Part shown: in pieces, positions 58,501 through 64,000 of the stretch
Layout: the number at the start of each line of letters is the position of its first letter
How positions within the stretch are numbered: position 1 is the stretch's first letter
Assembly: GCA_022605955.1 (NCBI GenBank)
Contig: JAKCOZ010000005.1
Span: 3,189,501-3,253,500, forward strand
From: Rallus limicola
Taxonomy: Eukaryota > Chordata > Aves > Gruiformes > Rallidae
Direction of reading: 5' to 3'
DNA length: 64,000 bases
Program-made: the position numbers and the translations under genes
Notes under the pieces: model-generated
Told to the model about the DNA's origin: nothing
The model's database searches: none
Seen by the model: only the letters and a program-made list of their open reading frames with translations

Positions 58501-61500
58501 TGTTATCAAGCTGGCCTGTTTGTTTTTACCTTAATTTCCCCATTCTTCAATTGGTATGTACATCTTCACTTTTCAGAGAGATTCTGATTGTCAGTGATTT
58601 AAGAGCATAAGCAAGCATAATATGTATTTATATATATATACACACACACATATTTTAAAATAACTTGTTCCTACAGCAGATATATTGGTCTCATTGATTC
58701 CTATTGACTTTAGTCCCTTGTTTTCATGTACATTAAAAAATGACAACAAAAATAAAACCTATTTCAGCAGCTTCTTCACCTGTAGTGCTGCTGGTGGTGA
58801 ATTAATGGGCTGATTCAAAGGAAGATACAGAGAAAAAGTAGAATGCTTGTGTTGTTTATTCTCCAGTATGGCTCACTTGACTGATGTAGGCTTTCTGCGT
58901 ATCCTCAGGCATATTCCTTAGCGTGTTTGTGCTTGAATGCCCTGTCTGAGAAACAGGATAATAATATTTCTTCTGTCTATTTAGACCATAATTTCCATGT
59001 GACAGAAATTGGGTCGTACAACATGTTGGTACAGAACCCTCCAATGTGTTCCACTAATACCAGTTCTTTAAACTGGTGGTAAAAACCCAACCTTGTACAA
59101 CTATGAAAACTCAAATGTTAATTCTTCAGCTGAAATCTCAGTGCAAACTAATTTCATACAGTTGAAAAAGGGCTTTTCTTCTTCTTCTTGGCAACAGGCC
59201 TCACTGTTCAAAACCTTGCAGATTTGGTAGTCTGCTAACATCACCTTTGAACCAGAGGCTTGAGTGCCTCTGGAGACAAACAGAAGGTATTCTGAATATA
59301 GAGTACCCTGCTATGCATGCAGGGTCTCCTTGAGGTACACAGTCTGGGGTAGGAGGAAAAGAAGAGCAGGAAGAAGAGTTGCTAAAACTCTGAAACAGCC
59401 TATTTTCTCACCTCCGGCAGTTCTCCTTCCACTCCCATTTCCCCATACCTAAACTGGAGCAAGCCAGAAGACAGCAGTTTCACTTGGGTAGCGTCTGTCT
59501 GTTGAGTTTCTGAAAAACACTCTTCCAGGTCTTTCAGCTGGTGTTCAGCAGTACTACATCTGAATACACAGTCTCCTGAGAAGAGGCTCCTCAGCCTGCT
59601 GGTGATGGAAAGAGCGTTGAAAGGGAGGTGTGTTCATCGTTCATTGTGTGTTGAGATGTACAGGGAGTGTGACGTGACCTAGAGGTTGCAGAACTTGGTG
59701 GAGGAATATGAGGACAAGATCAGCAGAGGAAACCAACGGAGAGAGAGTTTACCAACAATGACCTGCCTGCAGAATGGGAAGAAAAAGTAGGAAGAATGGT
59801 AGACAGGAGAAAAAGACACATTTTACACGATTTTTACATTAGTGTCTCAGTTTTCATGTCCAAAGAAAATGAACTGCTGAACCCTCTCCCATTCACCCTC
59901 AACTAACCCTCACATGATGAAATGGCAGCGCTTGGGCAAATCATTCTAGGCTGAGAAAACAAGAGTTTCACTGAGCAATAGCAGTGATTTCAGCAAGCTG
60001 TGACATTTAAAAACCCAGAAAAACTACCCTGTCCTTTGTTTACTAGCAGTAGAGATGTCCTGTTTTGTTTAATAGGCAAACAAGGTCAGTAGCTACAAGA
60101 CAACTGAAATAGTGAGGGAAGCTTCAACTGTTTGGGCATCTTTGAAGGATGAAGAAACATGGCACTTTGCTGATAGGATGCAAGAAAAAGAAAGTAGGGA
60201 CAGGAAAATTATCCTTTTGAAAGAAATTCATGTCCCCAGGCAGCTTTTAGCCAGCGAAAGACTAATGTTTATGTATCTGTGAAACTCTTTACAGACAGGA
60301 CCTTGCGGTACAAACCCCATTGCTAACGTCAATACTGTTTTAAGACACCACCTCGGTGGAAAATCCTTACTGCCCTATTTTTAGCACTGGAAAATTAAAA
60401 GATGAGGTGAGTGTTTTGAAGGAAAGCTCTTTTGGCTAGATGCTGATCCCACATTATATAGATTTTCAGTCTTTTCAGTCGCCACAAAGAGAATAGAACA
60501 TGACATCTTGATGAATCAAAACACTGGATAGACAGTCACAGACAATTTATTGCTGCCAAATGGGTTCTGATGGTTCAAGGAAGAACCCTGCATTTCATAT
60601 AAACAAAGGGCAAACCTTGCACTGCCCTCAGGATGCACCTGTGTTGCACAGGTGAGTGCACACCATGGAGGCAGGGTGCGAAAATAGTCTGGGCAACAGA
60701 ATCGTGGATCCATATATTAATGTGCTTGCTTAAATCTACCTCCAGTATCTCTGCCCTGTACTGCAATCTCAGTTGCTTAAACCACTCTGAAGTACTGAAT
60801 CTTCTAAATCTCATCATTTCGTAGTCTCAGACATCTGGTAAACTCCATCTGTGCGATGGAACTATGCTATTTCAAGGTCATGCATTTCAGTAAACGATTC
60901 CTGGTGCATTTTGCTCCTGTGTGGATTTAGAGTTCTCAGAATTAACCAGGCATCTCTCCACATCCAGCAGAGGCACTGAAGTGCTGGGACAAGGAATTCT
61001 AGAAAAATCGCATCAGAGAATTTAACCCACGGGAATGGGTCATGAGGGGTAAAGGGAAAGAGGTACGAGGCTGCAAGGAAGTGGCCTTACATAGAGTGAG
61101 TGTATAGGAAATAGCAGGGTTGGCAGTTTGCTGCATACATTCTATGAAGCACAAGCACCTGCCCCCTCAGTGCAAACGGACAGGAATTTCAGTGAGACCA
61201 GCGTCTTGATAATTAGCTCTCCTTTGATCTCAGCGTAAGAAGGAAACATGCAGAACATGAAATGTAGGTCATAAGACCAAGGAATTACACTAAAATGGTA
61301 ATACAAGCCTTTATGGTGGAAATTACACTGTAAGTTAGCAAGAGGAATAAAATGCAAGAAAGGGTATTTCTGAAAGGATCTAAGTAAAAAGAGGGAGCTC
61401 AAGCTCAGCTGTTGTAACAATACCAAGAAGTGAGGGGAAAGTAAGGGTTTTTTTTAAATTTTGTAATATACTTAACTGCAACCAAATAACAAATTCTTGT

Positions 61501-61555
61501 CCACATACAGTATCATGCATGTGTTGCTTCTGAATTTCATGCTGTCTTATGAGAA
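55531..61555. other. intergenic, no gene seen
   Basis: About 6 kb without a gene I can support. It holds a TA/CA microsatellite at 58628-58652. Short minus-strand frames cluster at 55,750-56,820 but lie in different frames and match nothing I know. Confidence 0.5.
58628..58652. repeat. TA/CA compound microsatellite
   Basis: TATATATATATA followed by CACACACACACA. Confidence 0.9.
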
Positions 61556-61559
61556 CTTT

Positions 61560-62310
61560 TCTTTAATTCCATTGGTCATTCAGGATTCTCATTATTCTTG
61601 TTTCCCTTCTGCCCTGCACGCAGCTTTTAAAAACGTAGGACACGTGCCTTCTTGCTTCATCATCCAGGTTATTACCAGGATATTTAATAACACTAGATTG
61701 GGACGGATCTTCTGGATAGTTGTGTGGTACCATCCTCAGTTTTGTCAAAGAACCACTAAAGATCACCGAATCCAGTGTTCCCACCTGCCCTGTTCCCACT
61801 TTAGTGCTGCCATCTAACATGGAGAACTACACTGGATATAAGTACCTCATGAAAGACAGTATCAGAAGCTTTACTAAAATCAAGATACAGAATGTCTACC
61901 ATCTCCTCCTACTCAAATGCCTGCTAATGGATCATAGGAGAAAAATACTTTGATTTGATACAATTTGTTCTTGGGGAAGAACATATTGGTTGTTAGTTAC
62001 CTTCCTGTTTTCTTCCAGGTACTTACAAATAGTTTAATTATTTAATACTTTTTTTTCCCCAGAAAATGAGATTAGGGTGACTGATCCATAATTCTCTGTT
62101 CTTCCTTTCTTTCTTTTCTCCCTTTTTAACATATTTGTCCTCTTAAATCTCCTGGACTTCTCACCCATCTTCTATAAAGCACTGAGGGTAACTACCAAGG
62201 CCTCTGAGACTGCTTACCATTCACTTTACAACAAATTTATTCAGGTCCAACTGATTTAGTCCAACATCCCTAAATTATTTCTCACCCTTTCTTTCTCTAT
62301 TCAAACATTA
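61560..62310 (-). mobile_element. old, diverged LINE of CR1/L3 type, RT region, antisense
   Basis: Read on the plus strand, the text keeps the landmarks of an antisense CR1-superfamily RT region. These are AGCTTTACTAAAATCAAGAT and ATGTCTACCATCTCC, then GATACAATTTGTTCTTGGGG with ATATTGGTTGTTAGTTACC, then AGGGTGACTGATCCATAATT and TTCAGGTCCAACTGATTTAG. It is far more decayed than the other CR1 copies here and lies on the opposite strand. The family assignment is from memory of such repeats. Confidence 0.55.
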
Positions 62311-64000
62311 TTATCATAATTAAGTGGGTCTAGATTAGCAGTATGTGTGTGGAAGCTTTGTGTAAGTGGTAGGAATGTGGCTTGGACATCACAGCTTTCT
62401 TGGTTGCACTATCTTGTCAGCTACAGGGAAGCAATAGAAGCCAACCAAGATGTGCCCTCAAACTTTCAGATCTTTAACAAGGTGAGTGGCAGGAGTTTCT
62501 TGGGGCAGGTAGTGAAAGCCACCTGCCTCTTCCTGTTCCGGGGCAAAAGGATCATGCATGACCAAAAGGCGTGTAAAAAACCTGGCTGTTCCCAAGTTTG
62601 GGATTCAGAGGCTGTTTTGGATATCCAGGCATTTCCCACAGAAGAACTTTCTTAAAAGAACGCAATCTCTTTGTTATCCTGCCTCTCTGTCACCGCCCTG
62701 TGGGAACATCATAAATGAAAGAAAGAGAACAGGCTTAGGGGAAAATAAGAAGTTTCTTATATTCTGTACAGGGGGAAAGGAAAGCAGCAATGTCTTAGCT
62801 TTTTGGTGGTAAAGAAAAAAAAGCATTTTCTGTGTCTTGAACGGGGCAGAGGCTCTGGTCATACTGTGGTACACAAAGTGGCTGCGTGCATTGATTAAGG
62901 TAGCTCGTTTTCTGGCCAAGGAAACCCAGCTGTGGTTTGTGGGATTGTCTTTCACAGCACTGAGGGTTCATTTCCGTCTTAAGACCCCTAAATCGTGAAG
63001 GTGGTGGGCACAGTGAATTCAGCTTCTGGACTCCCCCAGGCTGGAGGGGAGTCTCCTGTGGTGTGATGTGAGAGAGGAACAGCTCGCTGGGGTGTGAACA
63101 TGAGCCTGGCAGGGTGTGAATCCCCCATCCAGACTTCACGCAAGATGGCATGTGCTGCCACTGGGGACACTTACCGAGACAAGCATGGGAGCAGAGAGTT
63201 GCAGGTGCTACCCCAGCTCTCAGCCCTGAGCTTATCACCCATGGTTTCACTATAGCAAGCCAGGAGCTGCAGGGCTCTGCAGCAGCCCTCTCATGAGGGC
63301 GAGTTCTGTCACTGAAAGTCAGCTGCTCCATTGACAGCACTCAACTTGATCCCTGCATCAGGCACTTGTGGCTGCAGTTACCCAGCAAGGCAAGGGCACC
63401 TTAACACAAGCTCCTCTTGGATGCTGGGGACCTCCAAGCCAGCATGATCTGGCCTTGCCCGATCCCTCTAGCTAATGGACAGGTCATAGAAGATGCCATG
63501 AATACCGCTGTGATGTTTTTGGGCAGCTCTTTGCACGGGGCTTGACTAGCAGTCGGGAGAACATGTGGGGCTAACCAGCCTCTGGGGAATGCTCTGGTGT
63601 CATCCCATGCTGAGAGTAAGATGGGTCAGTGGTGACCACAGTAGATGGAAAGAGGTTAGCGATATAAGAGATTGAAGGCACCACACTTCATGGTGCGGTG
63701 TGGACATGGTCGCTAAGCTCTGGAGGGCCCTTGCATCTGCTCCGAACTTGCTTCCCATTGCATATTATACCTAGTGGTTGTACCCCTAGTTACTCACTTT
63801 ATCTGGAAAGAGACCTGAAAAGGCAGAGTCTCCTTTTCTTGAGCCCAGTAGCATTTACTCAGCTAGAAACTGGTAAGTGGGTCTGTGGAGAAATAGCTTA
63901 TCTTTTCTTTCAGTTTCTGGGTGCTCATTGTAAGTGTAGGAAATAGTTTAAATTTTTTATACAGAGGAAAAAATATTGCCCAAATTATTCTGAATTAGGT
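62311..64000. other. intergenic, no gene seen
   Basis: A plus-strand frame at 62347-62655 contains a strong donor-like AACAAG|GTGAGT at about 62,480. A 181-codon minus frame spans 62795-63340. Neither has a motif I recognise. Confidence 0.45.

Noticed and set aside
62795..63340. 181-codon minus-strand open frame, the longest outside the provirus and LINEs
   Set aside because: Cys- and Pro-rich without repeats or motifs that suggest a domain, and overlapped by another minus-strand frame. Length alone is not enough; a protein search would decide.

Overview
The window looks like avian nuclear DNA. Its one clear gene is a vertebrate coatomer beta subunit, its interspersed repeats are nearly all CR1 LINE copies with the bird-type 3' end, and it carries an endogenous retrovirus whose envelope remnant is of the avian alpharetrovirus kind. 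I cannot name the species.

Positions 1-340 may be the 3' end of an upstream plus-strand gene, with an AATAAA at 318-323. A CpG-rich promoter region follows (about 590-1260), with a large GC-box inverted repeat at 724-795. COPB1 then fills the window to about 20,045 on the plus strand. I placed 21 coding exons (2905-19760). Together they encode a 953-residue protein, provided one extra A in an A8 run of exon 9 is treated as an error. Intron 2 begins with GC instead of GT.

From 20,050 to 64,000 I see no conventional host gene. The stretch is AT-rich intergenic DNA holding: a small CpG-rich patch with a splice-donor-like site at 22.2-22.5 kb; plus-strand CR1 copies at 26.0-26.6, 27.4-28.6, 29.0-29.7, 51.6-52.2 and 54.5-55.5 kb; an older minus-strand LINE at about 61.6-62.3 kb; and a 6.56-kb endogenous retrovirus at 43,499-50,056.

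The retrovirus is the most interesting object. Its two 367-bp LTRs look identical and it is flanked by a perfect 6-bp duplication (GCGGGG). It has an intact tRNA-Lys3-type primer binding site and a polypurine tract, yet its interior is wreckage. Gag is broken, and reverse transcriptase is partial with a mutated active site. RNase H and the start of integrase are missing. The integrase C-terminus occurs twice, the envelope TM region occurs twice, and an LTR-like segment of a different but related element lies between the copies. This suggests a chimeric, non-autonomous element that was copied recently by proteins supplied in trans.
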